Below are positions 45,912 through 53,728 of a stretch of DNA of 64,000 nt, piece after piece; positions within the stretch are counted from its first letter, which is position 1, and every line of letters starts with the position of its first letter. Position numbers and translations under genes: made by a program. The DNA is taken from assembly GCA_900471485.1 (NCBI GenBank), contig UCEU01000005.1, forward strand, positions 62,001 through 126,000, in the 5' to 3' direction. The notes beneath the pieces were generated by a model. It ran no database searches and was not told the origin of the DNA. It was given only the letters and a program-made list of their open reading frames with translations. This DNA is from Hyphomicrobiales bacterium. Lineage in GTDB: Bacteria > Pseudomonadota > Alphaproteobacteria > Rhizobiales > Rhizobiaceae.

Positions 45912-46649
45912 TCAGATCACCATGACCCGCGTACCCACCTTCACGCGTTCGTAAAGGTCGGTCACGTCCTCGTTGCGCATGCGGATGCAGCCCGAGGAAA
46001 CGGCGCTGCCGATCGTCCATGGCGCGTTGGTGCCGTGGATGCGGTAGAGCGTGGAGCCGAGATACATGGCGCGCGCGCCAAGCGGGTTTTCGGGGCCGCC
46101 GTCCATGCGGGCGGGGAGATAATGCCCCTTGGCAGCCTCGCGGCTCACCATTTCCGAGGGCGGCGTCCAGTCCGGCCACTCGGCCTTGCGGGTGATCTTG
46201 TGAACGCCCGCCCATTCGAAGCCCGGCTTGCCGACGCCGACGCCGTAGCGCCGCGCCTTGCCGCCATCCATGACGAGATAGAGGAAGCGGTTGTTGGTAT
46301 CGATGACGATCGTGCCGGGCCGTTCCTTCGTCTGGTAATCGACGATCTGCGGCAGGAACTGCGGCTCGAGCCGCTGGCGGACAACGGGAATGCCGGGGTT
46401 GATGGCCGAAACCTGCTGCGCCACCGGCGCACGGCGCACGACGCGTGGCGCAAACAGCCCGCGCTGCTGCACCACGGGGCGCTGGTAGACGACGGGGCGA
46501 ACCTGTGAGCCGCCAAGCTGCATGATCCACGGCGCCGTCAGGTCTGGGCTGAGCACGACCGGCGGGCGGCTGGCATAGCGGTCGTCGCCGAACGCGGAAT
46601 TGGACAACGCGCCGAAAAGGGCCGCGGCAAGCAGAACAGATTTCATCAT
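45912..46649 (-). CDS. L,D-transpeptidase (YkuD fold), second tandem copy
   Basis: 245 residues. A signal peptide (about 1-21) is followed by an Arg/Pro/Gln-rich linker (about 50-80), then the YkuD domain with His205 (HGTNAPWTIG) and Cys221 (SSGCIRM). The catalytic domain is close to that of the adjacent gene, but the linker is longer. 123 bases separate the two, and each probably has its own ribosome site. Confidence 0.92.
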   Translation of the reverse strand: MMKSVLLAAALFGALSNSAFGDDRYASRPPVVLSPDLTAPWIMQLGGSQVRPVVYQRPVVQQRGLFAPRVVRRAPVAQQVSAINPGIPVVRQRLEPQFLPQIVDYQTKERPGTIVIDTNNRFLYLVMDGGKARRYGVGVGKPGFEWAGVHKITRKAEWPDWTPPSEMVSREAAKGHYLPARMDGGPENPLGARAMYLGSTLYRIHGTNAPWTIGSAVSSGCIRMRNEDVTDLYERVKVGTRVMVI

Positions 46650-46858
46650 CGGACGGACTCTCTACAATGGCCGAAAATGCGGCAGCGACAGCCGCCTGCT
46701 GAAATGATGCTGCCACCATGGCGGCCAGCGAATGGTAAATATCGATTCATTAAAAGCCGAAGCGGACAATAAACTTTTCGTCAGGGTTATCGTTCGGTTT
46801 GGAAACAGGGTTTGCAAATGGTAAAGCCGGATTCGGAACCGAAAAGCGAAGCGATATC

Positions 46859-47488
46859 ATGAGCGAAACAGGCATCGTAACGGGCGCGGACGGCAAGAGC
46901 CGCTGCCACTGGCATGGCAACCTGCCGGATTACCTGCTCTATCACGACGAGGAATGGGGTCGTCCCGTCACCAACGACATCCGCCTCTTCGAGAAGATCT
47001 GCCTCGAAGGCTTTCAATCCGGCCTCTCCTGGCTGACGATCCTGCGCAAGCGCGAGAATTTCCGCGCCGCCTTCGCCGGCTTCGATTTCGAGCAGGTGGC
47101 GCTGTTCGACGAGACGGATATCGAGCGATGCGTGGCCGATGCCGGCATTATCCGCCATCGCGGCAAGATCGTCTCGACCATCAACAACGCCAGGCGCGCC
47201 ATCGAATTGCGCGACGAGTTCGGGTCGCTCGCCCATTATTTCTGGAGCTTCGAGCCGGGCCACAACGAGCGCCCGAAAGTGGTCGATCGCGCCACCATCA
47301 TGGCCAATCCGACGACGCCGACTTCGGTGCTGATCTCGAAGAATTTGAAGAAACGCGGCTGGACCTTTGTCGGTCCGACCACAGTTTATGCCTTCATGCA
47401 GGCAATGGGTCTCGTCAACGATCATCTGGAAGGCTGCTATTGCCGCGCCGAGGTCGAGGCCATGCGCGACGCCTTGGTGCGTCCGTGA
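46859..47488 (+). CDS. tag: DNA-3-methyladenine glycosylase I
   Basis: 209 residues. Tag features: N-terminal RCHWHGNLPDYLLYHDEEWG with zinc ligands Cys16 and His29, core ICLEGFQSGLSWLTILRKRENFRAAF, and C-terminal MQAMGLVNDHLEGCYCR with the remaining His/Cys ligands. It removes 3-methyladenine from DNA by base excision. I chose ATG at 46859; a TTG 20 codons upstream is possible. The next gene starts 11 bases after its stop. Confidence 0.94.
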   Translation: MSETGIVTGADGKSRCHWHGNLPDYLLYHDEEWGRPVTNDIRLFEKICLEGFQSGLSWLTILRKRENFRAAFAGFDFEQVALFDETDIERCVADAGIIRHRGKIVSTINNARRAIELRDEFGSLAHYFWSFEPGHNERPKVVDRATIMANPTTPTSVLISKNLKKRGWTFVGPTTVYAFMQAMGLVNDHLEGCYCRAEVEAMRDALVRP

Positions 47489-47499
47489 GAGGCGCGCCG

Positions 47500-48006
47500 A
47501 TGAAGCGGGCAATGATGGCCGTGGCAGCACTCGCGCTGTCGGCTTCGGCTGCGTTCGCGCAGCAGGCGCCGCAGCTGCAACCCGGCGAAAAGCTCGAGAA
47601 GCTGCAATTTCCCGGCGCAACCATGGAGCTCAAGGGCTGGACGAAGTTCGGCAACAGCCGCGTCTACACGCTGCCGGTCAAGGCGGGCCAGCACGTCAGG
47701 ATCAGTTTCTCGACCAAGAGCCAGTTCGCCTTCCTGGCGATCTTCGATCTGGCGCAGGCGGAAGACGAGGCGATCTTCGGCACCGACGAGGATGGCGACG
47801 CCTATACCGTTACCGTGAAGGCCAACACGACCTGGCTGCTGCGCCCCTATTATTCCAAGGCATCGCCCCGTCGCGGCCTTGGCGCGCCCTACAGCATTCT
47901 GATCGAACCGCAGGCGACCGCTCAGCCGCAAACGCCGCCGCCCGCATCCGCACCTCAGGATGACGAGAACAAGGGCCCGTCGCCGCTCTTTCCGCTCAGG
48001 CGCTGA
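47500..48006 (+). CDS. Exported small protein of unknown function
   Basis: 168 residues. Signal peptide about 1-20 (MKRAMMAVAALALSASAAFA). The mature protein looks like a beta-sandwich (VYTLPVKAGQHVRISFSTKSQ, WLLRPYYSKASPRRGLGAPYSILIEP) similar to the pre-peptidase C-terminal type of fold, with a Pro/Gln-rich tail. No firm family. It follows tag closely and is probably co-transcribed. Confidence 0.65.
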   Translation: MKRAMMAVAALALSASAAFAQQAPQLQPGEKLEKLQFPGATMELKGWTKFGNSRVYTLPVKAGQHVRISFSTKSQFAFLAIFDLAQAEDEAIFGTDEDGDAYTVTVKANTTWLLRPYYSKASPRRGLGAPYSILIEPQATAQPQTPPPASAPQDDENKGPSPLFPLRR

Positions 48007-48011
48007 ACGGC

Positions 48012-48716
48012 TCAGCCGATCGCGTCGATCACCGCCCCAAGCTCGCCGAGATGCTCGATCTTGCGGAAGCGCGGCGCGTCCTTCGGCTCGTCGACATGCT
48101 CCAGCACCCAGGTCAGCTCGTGTGGCACGAAGACGCCATAGCTGCCGGCGGCGATCGCCGGCACGATGTCGGACTTCAGCGAGTTGCCCACCATCATCGC
48201 CCGTTCAGGCCCGCCGCCGACCTTGGAGAAAATCCGCCGATAGGTGACCGCGGACTTGTCGGACACGATCTCGACGGCATGGAAGAAATCGCCCAGCCCC
48301 GATTGCGCCAGCTTGCGCTCCTGATCGAACAGGTCGCCCTTGGTGATCATCACGAGCAGGTAGTGCTCCGACAGAGCTTCCAGCGTGTCCTGAACATGCG
48401 GCAACGTCTCGACCGGATGCGAGAGCAGGTCGCGGCCGGTGTCGAGGATGCTGGCGATCACGCTTGCCGGAACCGTGCCCTCGGTGATCTCGATCGCCGT
48501 CTCGATCATCGATAGCGTGAAGCCCTTGATGCCGAACCCGTAGTGCTGGAGATTGCGCTTCTCCGCCTCCAGCAGCCGCTGCGAGATATGCGGCCCTTCC
48601 GCGAAATCCGACAGCAACTCGGTGAAATGCTCCTCGGTCAGCCGGTAGAACTGCTCGTTCTGCCAGAGCGTGTCGTCGGCATCGAAACCGATCGTGGTAA
48701 GCGTGCGGGTGGTCAT
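48012..48716 (-). CDS. HAD-superfamily hydrolase (YjjG-like)
   Basis: 234 residues. Motif I FDADDTLWQNEQFY carries the nucleophile and acid aspartates (DxDxT variant with DADDT), motif II is MITKGDLFD and motif III/IV IVSDKSAVTYRRIFSKVGG with MVGNSLKSDIVPAI. The cap is alpha-helical (C1). A phosphatase acting on a nucleotide or sugar phosphate is likely; the substrate is unknown. Its stop lies six bases from the stop of the convergent gene. Confidence 0.86.
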   Translation of the reverse strand: MTTRTLTTIGFDADDTLWQNEQFYRLTEEHFTELLSDFAEGPHISQRLLEAEKRNLQHYGFGIKGFTLSMIETAIEITEGTVPASVIASILDTGRDLLSHPVETLPHVQDTLEALSEHYLLVMITKGDLFDQERKLAQSGLGDFFHAVEIVSDKSAVTYRRIFSKVGGGPERAMMVGNSLKSDIVPAIAAGSYGVFVPHELTWVLEHVDEPKDAPRFRKIEHLGELGAVIDAIG

Positions 48717-48963
48717 GGAAGCGCCTCTGGATAGTCAGGCAGGTAATTTATGAGCCTGCGCCCATGATGCAAGACGTGGGCATGTGGATAGCTGTGCGCG
48801 GCAGCCCGTCGCAGGCGGCAGCGCCGCGTTGAAACCACGACCGTCCGCCTTATCTCAGATGGGTTCATTCCCGCAGCCCGTCCCGGCTGTGCCTGCCACG
48901 CACGGCAGCAAAGAATTCAACATTCTGCCGGCTCATCGCCACCTTCAAAGGGAAATTTCGACC

Positions 48964-50013
48964 ATGCGTTACAACCAGCTTGGAAATACCGGCCTGTTCG
49001 TCTCCGAAATCTGCCTGGGCACCATGACCTTCGGTGCCGCCGACGACAAAAGCCCCTGGGGCGCCATCGCCGATGTCGACCAGAAGGCGGCGGATGCGAT
49101 CGTCGGGCGGTCAATTGCGGCGGGCGTCAACTTCATCGATACCGCCGACGTCTATTCTTTCGGCGACTCCGAAAAGCTGCTGGGCCAGTCGCTGAAGAAC
49201 CTCGGCGTCGCCCGCAAGGATGTCGTCATCGCCACCAAGGTCTACGGCGCGATGGGCGACAAGCCGAACGATCGCGGCGCCTCGCGCGGCCACATCATGG
49301 ATTCCGTCGAAAAGAGCCTTGAGCGCCTGCAGACCGATCATATCGATCTCTACCAGATCCACGGCACAGACAGCGTCACCCCGATCGACGAGACGCTGAG
49401 GGCGATGGACGATCTCGTCTCGCGCGGCCTGGTGCGCTATGTCGGCGTTTCCAACTGGCAGGCATGGCGCATCGCCAAGGCGCTTGGGATTTCGGAGCGT
49501 CGCGGCTTCGCCCGCTTCGAGACCGTGCAGGCCTATTACTCCATCGCCGGCCGCGACCTCGAGCGCGACATCGTGCCGATGATGAATGAGGAGAGGGTTG
49601 GCCTGATGGTCTGGTCGCCGCTCGCAGGCGGGCTGTTGTCGGGCAAATACGGCCCCGGCGCGCCCGGCAACGGCGAAGGCCGCCGCGCTGCCTTCGACTT
49701 CCCGCCTGTCGACAAGGACCGCGCCTGGGCCTGCGTCGCCGTCATGCGCGAGATCGCCGAAAAGCACCGCGCCAGCGTCGCCACCGTGGCGCTCGCCTAT
49801 GTGCTCGCCAAGCCTTTCGTCACGACGGTCATCATCGGCGCCAAGCGCATCGAACAACTCGACCAGAACCTCGCCGCCGTCGGACTGAAGCTCGATGCCG
49901 ACGACCTGAAGAAGCTCGACGAGGTCAGCGAACTCGCTCCCGAATATCCCGGCTGGATGCTTGCCCGCCAAGGCACCGGCCGCCGCCCCGCGCCCTTCGA
50001 GCAGAAGGGCTGA
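48964..50013 (+). CDS. Aldo/keto reductase
   Basis: 349 residues. AKR barrel with MRYNQLGNTGLFVSEICLGTMTFG, catalytic Asp/Tyr in FIDTADVYSFGDSE, Lys in VVIATKVYG and His in LYQIHGTD. The C-terminal NADPH site has TVIIGAKRIEQLDQNL. It reduces an aldehyde or ketone with NADPH; the substrate is not known. The ATG at 48964 follows AAAGGGAAA. An upstream open frame from 48784 is not preferred. Confidence 0.9.
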   Translation: MRYNQLGNTGLFVSEICLGTMTFGAADDKSPWGAIADVDQKAADAIVGRSIAAGVNFIDTADVYSFGDSEKLLGQSLKNLGVARKDVVIATKVYGAMGDKPNDRGASRGHIMDSVEKSLERLQTDHIDLYQIHGTDSVTPIDETLRAMDDLVSRGLVRYVGVSNWQAWRIAKALGISERRGFARFETVQAYYSIAGRDLERDIVPMMNEERVGLMVWSPLAGGLLSGKYGPGAPGNGEGRRAAFDFPPVDKDRAWACVAVMREIAEKHRASVATVALAYVLAKPFVTTVIIGAKRIEQLDQNLAAVGLKLDADDLKKLDEVSELAPEYPGWMLARQGTGRRPAPFEQKG

Positions 50014-50076
50014 TCACAATCGAAACGCTGGACGCCGGGCAAAGCCGGCGTCCAGCATATAGCCGCGGAGTCGGCC

Positions 50077-50454
50077 TTACTTGGCGTGCGCCTTCAACCA
50101 CGTCTGCATCTCGGTGATCTCGGCCTCCTGCGCCTTGATCACGCCCTCCGCCAGCTTGCGCATCTCGGCATCCTTCCCGTATTGCAACTCCACCTTGGCC
50201 ATGTCGATCGCCCCCTGGTGATGGGCGATCATTCCGCGTACGAAGTCGATATCGGCGTCGCCGCTGTATTCGATCATCATGTCCTTGTGCATCTTGTCGT
50301 TGGCCTCGGAAAAGGCATGGCTGGACGGGCTGTGGTCGCCCATAGGCATACTCATGTCCATATTCATCGGCTTGTCTTCCGCGCGTGCAGGAAGAGCGGC
50401 GAACGAGAGGCCGGTAACAAGACCGGTGGTGAGAGCAAGTAGTTTAAAAGACAT
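50077..50454 (-). CDS. DUF305 exported protein
   Basis: 125 residues with a signal peptide (about 1-25). The Met/His-rich segment KPMNMDMSMPMGDHSPS follows, then the DUF305 helices with the FVRGMIAHHQGAIDMAKVEL motif. DUF305 proteins are four-helix, often copper-associated, and the Met-rich segment fits periplasmic Cu(I) binding. Metal binding is inferred from residues. It is followed on the same strand by no obvious partner but preceded by a second Cys/His/Met-rich small protein. Confidence 0.85.
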   Translation of the reverse strand: MSFKLLALTTGLVTGLSFAALPARAEDKPMNMDMSMPMGDHSPSSHAFSEANDKMHKDMMIEYSGDADIDFVRGMIAHHQGAIDMAKVELQYGKDAEMRKLAEGVIKAQEAEITEMQTWLKAHAK

Positions 50455-50528
50455 GGGATATCCTTCCTCAGTCTGGCAATGAAAGTCCGATGCGGCGTAT
50501 CGCGCCGCGTTTCTCAGGATCTAGATTG

Positions 50529-50903
50529 TCAGATCAACCGGGGAGGGGGCGCCTGCGGCGCCGGTCGCGCGCCGGGAAGGGCAAGCGCGATCGCCGGCGA
50601 GGGGTAGGCGAAAACCTGCTTGCCATCGGCATGAACCATCACATCGACGGGCACGACCAGACAGGCGGAACAGAGCGGCATATGCGTCATGCCGCCGGCG
50701 GCACACGGGTTCTTGACCGGCGCCAAGACCTTGGCAGTCTCGCCCATATCCATGCCAGGCATATGATGATGTGGCTTGCCGGCAACCATGTCGACAGCGG
50801 CAGGCTGGCTCATCGACGCGCACATCGGACATCCGGCCCACGCGAACATCGTTCCGTAGGTCAACAAGGCCAGCATCATCGTCGCGATAGAGAAAAACCG
50901 CAT
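50529..50903 (-). CDS. Exported Cys/His/Met-rich small protein
   Basis: 124 residues. Signal peptide about 1-22, then CPMCASMS, HHHMPGMDMG, CAAGGMTHMPLCSACLV and a Pro-rich C-terminus. The spacing of Cys, His and Met suggests periplasmic metal binding, probably copper. No family known to me. It is upstream of the DUF305 gene on the same strand (74 bases apart), suggesting a shared metal-handling role. Confidence 0.65.
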   Translation of the reverse strand: MRFFSIATMMLALLTYGTMFAWAGCPMCASMSQPAAVDMVAGKPHHHMPGMDMGETAKVLAPVKNPCAAGGMTHMPLCSACLVVPVDVMVHADGKQVFAYPSPAIALALPGARPAPQAPPPRLI

Positions 50904-50951
50904 CGGTCAAACATAGGCAAGCGTGCCACCGCTGCCAAGACATCGCTTGCA

Positions 50952-51266
50952 CTAATCGAGCTTGGCCGCCTTGCGTAACGCATCGTTGATCCGCCCCTGC
51001 CACCCCTTGCCGGTCGCCTTGAAGGCATCGATCACATCGGGATCGAGCCTCAGCGATATCTGCCGCTTAGGGCTCTCCACCGCCGGCCGCCCGCGCGAAC
51101 GCCGGATGCTTTCTGCAAGCTCGGGAAAGACCTCCGCGAAGGGGCGAGCCTTCTTGAAGTCTTCTTCGGTCCATTCGGGGTTCTCTGGGTCCTCCGCGAT
51201 GCCGCGCTGGATCGCGGCCTCTTCCTCGTCAGTGAGGCCGAGGATCTTTCGACTGGAACTGTTCAT
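50952..51266 (-). CDS. brnA: BrnA antitoxin (first copy)
   Basis: 104 residues. The C-terminus SPKRQISLRLDPDVIDAFKATGKGWQGRINDALRKAAKLD is the ribbon-helix-helix-like DNA-binding domain of BrnA, preceded by NPEWTEEDFKKARPFAEVFPEL that binds BrnT. Start ATG 51266 follows AGGAGG and overlaps brnT by 38 bases. In Brucella BrnA neutralises the ribonuclease BrnT and represses the operon. This copy is 85-90% identical to the second one in the C-terminal half by eye. Confidence 0.92.
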   Translation of the reverse strand: MNSSSRKILGLTDEEEAAIQRGIAEDPENPEWTEEDFKKARPFAEVFPELAESIRRSRGRPAVESPKRQISLRLDPDVIDAFKATGKGWQGRINDALRKAAKLD

Positions 51267-51507
51267 AAAGCCTCCTTTCCTGGCGACTTGCCCGGCGCAT
51301 CGAGATGACGGAAATTCCCTCACTCCCCAGAATGGCGAAAACGACGGCGATTACATCCTCGATTAGCACACCCACGGCCTTCAGCCGCGGGCTCCTGGCA
51401 TCGAGGATCAACGCCGCCGCGAAGAAATCCTCATCCAGGTCGCGAAAATCCAGCCCATGCTTTGCAGCATTGCGGACGCGTTTCGGCTCATCCCAAACGA
51501 TCTTCAT
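51229..51507 (-). CDS. brnT: BrnT toxin ribonuclease (first copy)
   Basis: 92 residues. BrnT pattern: VWDEPKRVRNAAKHGLDFRDLDEDFF at the N-terminus, and the catalytic-end motif ISMRRASRQERRLYEQF. It is a ribosome-independent RNase in Brucella. The toxin gene comes first on the minus strand, as in other brnTA operons. The operator copy upstream is at 51531-51559. Confidence 0.92.
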   Translation of the reverse strand: MKIVWDEPKRVRNAAKHGLDFRDLDEDFFAAALILDARSPRLKAVGVLIEDVIAVVFAILGSEGISVISMRRASRQERRLYEQFQSKDPRPH

Positions 51508-51646
51508 CGATACGATATCGCAAAATAAAAGTGATACAATAAATCTTTGATTGCATCACGATATCTTGCAATTCACCAGGCTGCAATCACCTGATGGATC
51601 ACCTGGTAATCCGGGCTTTCCTCACCAATCGGCACCACCGGCCAGG
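51479..51646. repeat. Near-identical repeat, copy 1 (brnT start, promoter and gene 3' end)
   Basis: 168 bases nearly identical (about three differences) to 52259-52426, exactly 780 bases away. It covers the first codons of brnT, the operator region and the last codons of the neighbouring gene. Confidence 0.93.
51531..51559. promoter_or_regulatory. brnTA operator candidate, copy 1
   Basis: GTGATACAAT and ATTGCATCAC are inverted arms with one mismatch, nine bases apart, centred 38 bases upstream of the brnT start (minus strand). The identical copy is at 52311-52339. Confidence 0.6.
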
Positions 51647-51716
51647 CCCATGCCGCGTGGGCAACGCAGCCCCCGTCTATCAAGTCGCTCTCTTCGTGGG
51701 TCTTTCCGCTGTCAGG
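51573..51716 (-). pseudogene. 3' fragment of the 52353-53108 gene
   Basis: The last 48 codons or so of the neighbouring gene reappear here, in frame to the stop: GEESPDYQVIHQVIAAW then stop is identical, and the upstream part (KTHEESDLIDGGCVAH) is diverged from ETHEESDLMHGVIVPE. There is no start or body of the gene, so this is a broken remnant left between two brnTA units. Confidence 0.85.
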
Positions 51717-51728
51717 ACGTTGCGTGCG

Positions 51729-52043
51729 TTAATTGAGTTTGGCCGCTTTGCGTAACGCATCGTTGATACGCCCCTGCCAGCCCTTGCCAGTCGCCTTGAA
51801 GGCATCGATCACGTCGCGATCGAGCCTCAGCGATATCTGCCGCTTCGGGCTCTCCACCGCCGGCTGCCCTGGCGAACGCCGAATGCTCTCGGCGAATTCG
51901 GGAAATACCTCCGCAAAGGGGCGCGCCTTCTTGAAGTCCTCCTCGGTCCATTCGGGATTGTCGCTGACCTCGTCCCAATCGTCCTTGGAGTAGCCGCGCC
52001 CTTCCTTGAATTCGATCTGCAGCTCAGTCTTCTTCGCTGTCAT
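51729..52043 (-). CDS. brnA: BrnA antitoxin (second copy)
   Basis: 104 residues. It carries the same C-terminal domain as the first copy (SPKRQISLRLDRDVIDAFKATGKGWQGRINDALRKAAKLN), but a different N-terminus (MTAKKTELQIEFKEGRGYSKDDWDEVSDNPEW). ATG at 52043, with AGGAGG upstream. The different N-terminal half may give cognate specificity to its own BrnT. Confidence 0.92.
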   Translation of the reverse strand: MTAKKTELQIEFKEGRGYSKDDWDEVSDNPEWTEEDFKKARPFAEVFPEFAESIRRSPGQPAVESPKRQISLRLDRDVIDAFKATGKGWQGRINDALRKAAKLN

Positions 52044-52287
52044 CCAGCAGCCTCCTCTCGCTCTTGCGCGCCGGGCGCATCGAGATAACGGAAATGCCCT
52101 CCGAGCCGAGTACCGCGAACACCACGGCGATCGAGCCATCGGCAAAGCGCCCTATCGCCATCAAACGCCCGCGCTTGGCCGGCCGCAATATGGCGCCGAG
52201 AAAGAACACCTCGTCGAGATCGGCGAAGTCGAGCCCATGCTTGTCGAGGTTGGCAAGCCGTTTCGGCTCATCCCAAACGATCTTCAT
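52024..52287 (-). CDS. brnT: BrnT toxin ribonuclease (second copy)
   Basis: 87 residues. It shares VWDEPKR at the start, KHGLDFADLDEVFF and GSEGISVISMRPA with the first copy. The C-terminal motif is RPARKSERRLLDD, lacking the Tyr of RRAS.ERRLYE in the first copy, so activity is less certain. It overlaps its brnA by 20 bases. Confidence 0.9.
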   Translation of the reverse strand: MKIVWDEPKRLANLDKHGLDFADLDEVFFLGAILRPAKRGRLMAIGRFADGSIAVVFAVLGSEGISVISMRPARKSERRLLDDSEED

Positions 52288-52426
52288 CGATACGATATCG
52301 CAAAATAAAAGTGATACAATAAATCTTTGATTGCATCACGATATCTTGCAATTCACCAGGCGGCAATCACCTGATGGATCACCTGGTAATCCGGGCTTTC
52401 CTCACCAATCGGCACGACCGGCCAAG
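52259..52426. repeat. Near-identical repeat, copy 2
   Basis: Partner of 51479-51646. It joins the start of the second brnT, its operator and the true 3' end of the gene at 52353-53108. Confidence 0.93.
52311..52339. promoter_or_regulatory. brnTA operator candidate, copy 2
   Basis: The same GTGATACAAT-N9-ATTGCATCAC inverted repeat as copy 1, upstream of the second brnT. Confidence 0.6.
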
Positions 52427-53108
52427 GCCAAGCCGCCCGCGCCTCCGGCACAATAACCCCATGCATCAGGTCGCTCTCCTCGTGGGTCTCTCCGTTGCGA
52501 TCGATCACCGCATAGGAGACGTCTGTGACAAGACAACTCTTGAACGGCATGCGCGAGAGGCCGGAAAGATGCGCCGCAATCAGTTGCTCGACCGTATCCT
52601 CAGGCATCCGCTCCCGCTCGGCCTCGAACCGCCGCTGCACCCCGCGTCCGATCTGCGAGAGCAGATTGGCCGAAACCACGAGATCGAGATAGGGCACATT
52701 GCGCAGGAACCCCAGCGGCTCCGGCGTCTCGCCGGCCGCAAGCGCGTCATAGCCCGAGAGATCGCGCTCGATCAGCCGGACATTGCGGTAGGCCTTGCGG
52801 CGCATCTTCATCCTGACCGTCGCGACATGCACGAGATCGATCAGAACGACGGTATCGAAGCTGGCCGCCAGCTCCTTGATCGGTACGTCGCGCAACAAGC
52901 CGGATCCCAGCACCACGGCCGTCCGCCGCTGCTTGCAGCCCGCCATGGCGGCAAGGATCGCCCGCCTCGTATTCGTTTCATGCTCCGCCCACTGCCGGCT
53001 GCAGCGATTGGCGCGGGACCACAAATTGACGGAGTAGCGGATGTATTTGCGGTGCAGCTTGCTGGTGAAGGGGAGGGTGGCGGCGTAAAGGAGGGCTTCT
53101 GCGATCAC
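52353..53108 (-). CDS. Conserved protein with methyltransferase-like nucleotide-binding fold
   Basis: 251 residues. The middle reads as a Rossmann-type SAM-binding pattern: TAVVLGSGLLRDVPIKELAASFDTVVLIDLVHVATV, then NVRLIERDLSGYD and VPYLDLVVSANLLSQIG. I do not recognise a named enzyme. The GTG at 53108 begins LYAATLPFTSKLHRKY after two codons and lies ten bases past the RelE stop; an in-frame ATG-like extension upstream would overlap relE wholly and is rejected. Its 3' end abuts the second brnTA promoter and is duplicated as a fragment at 51573. Confidence 0.7.
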   Translation of the reverse strand: MIAEALLYAATLPFTSKLHRKYIRYSVNLWSRANRCSRQWAEHETNTRRAILAAMAGCKQRRTAVVLGSGLLRDVPIKELAASFDTVVLIDLVHVATVRMKMRRKAYRNVRLIERDLSGYDALAAGETPEPLGFLRNVPYLDLVVSANLLSQIGRGVQRRFEAERERMPEDTVEQLIAAHLSGLSRMPFKSCLVTDVSYAVIDRNGETHEESDLMHGVIVPEARAAWPWPVVPIGEESPDYQVIHQVIAAW

Positions 53109-53118
53109 TATGTTGCTT

Positions 53119-53388
53119 TCAGCGATAAATGTCCCGGCGATGGCCGATCTCGACCACGAGCACGATAAGCTTCTGGTCCTGAATATCGCAGATGATGCGG
53201 TAGTCGCCGACCTCGTATCGCCAATAGCTGCCAAGTGCGTGGCCTTTCAAGGCCTTGCCGAGGTCGCGCGGATTTTCGTGAGTAACAAGCCGCTCGTGCA
53301 AGAATTGCTTGATGCGCCTGCGAATGATCGGATCGAGCTTCCTGGTGTATTTCTGGACCGAGACCGTGTACTCAATCGTCCATGCCAC
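53119..53388 (-). CDS. RelE/ParE-type toxin
   Basis: 89 residues. RelE-superfamily pattern: WTIEYTVSVQKYTRKLDPIIRRRIKQFL at the start, then GSYWRYEVGDYRIICDIQDQKLIVLVVEIGHRRDIY, the classical end. It is probably an mRNA interferase or gyrase poison. It overlaps the antitoxin gene by 17 bases, the order antitoxin-toxin being on the minus strand. Confidence 0.9.
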   Translation of the reverse strand: MAWTIEYTVSVQKYTRKLDPIIRRRIKQFLHERLVTHENPRDLGKALKGHALGSYWRYEVGDYRIICDIQDQKLIVLVVEIGHRRDIYR

Positions 53389-53599
53389 GCCAGAACTCCT
53401 CGGAGCTTATGACTTGGTCTTCTCCCTTGCGAATGCGCTTCATTGCCGCCTCGGCGAGCGCGATGTCGTGCAGATCCTCGAGGTGTTGTCCGATCACGTC
53501 GCGCACATAGGCGTCCGGCGCAGCACCCGCTTCGGCCGCATATTCCTCGACGAGCTTCATCATCTCATCCGGCATTTCGATCGTGACGCGCTTGTTCAT
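53372..53599 (-). CDS. RelB/DUF6290-type antitoxin
   Basis: 75 residues. The N-terminus MNKRVTIEMPDEMMKLVEEYA is a ribbon-helix-helix; the C-terminus AMKRIRKGEDQVISSEEFWRGMDD is the toxin-binding tail. ATG at 53599 follows AGGGAT; an upstream in-frame start at 53644 is weaker. It pairs with the RelE gene. Confidence 0.88.
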   Translation of the reverse strand: MNKRVTIEMPDEMMKLVEEYAAEAGAAPDAYVRDVIGQHLEDLHDIALAEAAMKRIRKGEDQVISSEEFWRGMDD

Positions 53600-53728
53600 G
53601 GCGATGATCCCTTCAGGTGATGGAGATATACCATCGGATCGCACACTTCGCCAGACGCCGACACTTGCCGCATCCGGCCCTTTCCGCTAGGAAACCGCCA
53701 CTGTCACACTGAGCGGAAGACGTTGGAA

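Noticed and set aside
52259..52426. Treating the near-identical repeats as an assembly artefact
   Set aside because: The two copies differ at several bases and their flanks encode clearly different BrnT/BrnA proteins, so the duplication looks real.
50952..53599. Possible prophage or integrated element covering the toxin cluster
   Set aside because: No integrase, transposase, att repeats or tRNA target seen; local tandem duplication explains the repeats.
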